Under the pieces are notes generated by a model. The model did no database searches and was not told the origin of the DNA. It saw only the letters and a program-made list of their open reading frames with translations. A stretch of 32,472 nt of DNA from Pseudochrobactrum saccharolyticum (GTDB lineage Bacteria; Pseudomonadota; Alphaproteobacteria; Rhizobiales; Rhizobiaceae): the NCBI RefSeq assembly GCF_008801715.1, contig NZ_VZPG01000007.1, positions 1 through 32,472 on the forward strand, in the 5' to 3' direction. Both the position numbers and the translations under genes were made by a program. Numbering within the stretch: position 1 is the stretch's first letter; each line of letters begins with the position of its first letter. Shown piece after piece: positions 31,464 through 32,472 of this stretch.

Positions 31464-31976
31464 ATGCCGGTATGTTTTTACTCAGGTTGTATACGGACGC
31501 CTATCGGTGAGCTAACCGTTATTGTGAATGATCAGGGCGCGGTTATGCGCCTTGATTTTGAGAATGACAGCCGTGTTCATTCAGCCAATACACAAATCCC
31601 TGTTACACGACATGATGATGCAGCTGTGCGCCATGTCGCTGAACAGATACATCAGTATTTTGCAAGGGAGAGACGTCATTTTGATCTTACACTTGCACCG
31701 CTTGGCACGCCTTTTCTGAAGGCAGCCTGGCAGGAGCTTGCAAAAGTGCCTTATGGTACAGTTGTTACCTATGGTGAACTTGCAGAACGTGCCGGTCATC
31801 GCGGCTCTGCGCGTGCTTTTGGCCGCGTGAATGCGATTAATCCGATTTCGATTATTGTTCCCTGCCACCGCGTCATCGGTGCCAACGGCAAACTAACAGG
31901 CTTTAGCGGCGGTCTAGCCAAGAAAGAGGCGCTATTGCGTCTGGAAGGCAGTCTTTATCAGGAACGCTTACTCTGA
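31464..31976 (+). CDS. ogt: Methylated-DNA-protein-cysteine S-methyltransferase (Ogt type)
   Basis: A 170-residue O6-alkylguanine-DNA methyltransferase. Residues 1-75 are the Ogt N-terminal domain (SGCIRTPIGELTV). Residues 80-160 hold the active domain with PCHRVIG, Cys134 being the acceptor that takes the alkyl group in a suicide reaction, and the helix-turn-helix region VTYGELAERAGHRGSARAFGRV. The N-terminal regulatory part of Ada is absent. The ATG at 31464 follows AAGCGGAA; a GTG at 31410 in the same frame overlaps the previous gene and looks unlikely. It lies 47 bases after the oxidoreductase gene, so the three genes from 29712 may be a repair and detoxification unit. Confidence 0.93.
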   Translation: MPVCFYSGCIRTPIGELTVIVNDQGAVMRLDFENDSRVHSANTQIPVTRHDDAAVRHVAEQIHQYFARERRHFDLTLAPLGTPFLKAAWQELAKVPYGTVVTYGELAERAGHRGSARAFGRVNAINPISIIVPCHRVIGANGKLTGFSGGLAKKEALLRLEGSLYQERLL

Positions 31977-31989
31977 CAGCGTGAGTAGA

Positions 31990-32027
31990 GCTTCCCCTCA
32001 TCGCCACTTAAGCGATGGAGGGGAAGC
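31990..32027. terminator. Stem-loop after the methyltransferase gene
   Basis: Arms GCTTCCCCTC-ATCGC and GCGAT-GGAGGGGAAGC pair with one bulge, making a stable hairpin 13 bases after the stop codon. There is no long T run, so it may be a terminator with a weak tail or an mRNA stabiliser. Confidence 0.6.
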
Positions 32028-32348
32028 CCTTATGGCCGTCGCTTGATTATCGACTTTAGGCTGCACAGTCTATTGCAAGAGTTTTGCTTGGTTTAGCCAG
32101 AGCTATTGAATTTCGGATGTGTTTATGGGAGATTTTGGTTTCGGGTTTGGCTTTGTTTCGTTCGTCGTGCAATCGATATTGTATCGCTTGCTTTTCCTCC
32201 TCCGCCTTCCGGTTATGAGCGTGATGAGGTGAGAGCGTTAAAAAATCGATTGCTTATCGATTTTAGCTCGAACGGGCTGCATCAAGATGCATAGACACGC
32301 CTATTGGAATGGCGTCTGGATCGTGGCTTTATTGCTTTGAGGGAAGTT
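32028..32348. other. Gene-free stretch before the tRNA
   Basis: No convincing gene is present; a 62-codon frame at 32106-32294 lacks a ribosome-binding site and resembles nothing I know. The stretch holds two hairpins on the path of minus-strand transcripts: one at 32242-32264 and one at 32297-32315 (ACGCC and GGCGT around nine bases). It is most likely the trailer of the tRNA/rRNA transcript. Confidence 0.6.
32242..32264 (-). terminator. Probable terminator of the tRNA-fMet transcript
   Basis: A perfect 9-base-pair AT-rich stem (AAAATCGAT / ATCGATTTT) with a 5-base loop is followed on the minus strand by six T. It lies about 85 bases downstream of the tRNA. Confidence 0.55.
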
Positions 32349-32425
<77 letters not shown>

Positions 32426-32472
32426 TCAAAGTTAGTACAAGCCTGTGAGGCCCGGGAGCGAAGTCAGCCTCT

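Noticed and set aside
32106-32294. 62-codon open frame before the tRNA
   Set aside because: No ribosome-binding site and crossed by the likely tRNA transcript terminator; treated as non-coding trailer.
31977-32348. Possible CRISPR or mobile element in the gene-free stretch
   Set aside because: Only short hairpins are present; no regular repeats, transposase or terminal inverted repeats.

Overview
The window looks like chromosomal DNA of an alphaproteobacterium of the Rhizobiales, probably a Brucellaceae relative (Brucella/Ochrobactrum/Pseudochrobactrum group) of moderate GC. The clues are the protein types, Rhizobiales-style palindromic intergenic repeats, TGA-N9-TCA boxes of the kind bound by RirA, and an initiator tRNA at the right edge, which in this group commonly follows an rRNA operon. 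The genus is inferred from these features; no search was run. I see no phage, insertion sequence or CRISPR array.

Layout, left to right. (1) 1-4060: a C-rich, G-poor tract, a peptide-deformylase-like protein with a degenerate active site, an ABC-F ATPase, and a MarR regulator with a Cys/His-rich tail next to an AhpD-like protein. (2) 4061-8406: a large autotransporter whose passenger carries a DNase I-fold phosphoesterase domain, divergent from a DeoR-family regulator. (3) 8425-12609: a signalling operon (small membrane protein, hybrid histidine kinase with two receiver domains and an HPt domain, receiver-diguanylate cyclase). (4) 12688-23031: a catabolic cluster around an IclR regulator (D-aminoacylase-type deacylase, RidA, a Dpp-type ABC importer, a D-serine-dehydratase/D-threonine-aldolase-fold PLP enzyme and a 2-keto-3-deoxygluconate kinase). 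(5) 23029-24535: an intergenic repeat, an acetoin/butanediol dehydrogenase with a perfect FNR-type box upstream, and a DUF488 protein. (6) 24662-28690: a ferric-iron ABC importer. (7) 28692-31976: a LysR regulator divergent from a glutathione transferase, a luciferase-like oxidoreductase and an O6-alkylguanine methyltransferase. (8) 31977-32472: non-coding DNA with hairpins, then tRNA-fMet on the minus strand.

The most interesting unit is region 4. Read together, its enzymes fit this path: N-acetyl-D-glucosaminate (or a related N-acylated 2-amino-aldonate) -> D-glucosaminate -> 2-keto-3-deoxygluconate -> KDPG. RidA would clear the enamine/imine intermediates of the PLP step, and the Dpp-like importer would supply substrate. 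A simpler reading is D-amino-acid or D-peptide scavenging, but that leaves the sugar-acid kinase unexplained. Other points worth checking are the deformylase-like protein lacking two metal ligands, the phosphoesterase autotransporter, the MarR gene with an operator inside a probably leaderless promoter, and a possible 13-codon leader ORF before the importer binding-protein gene.
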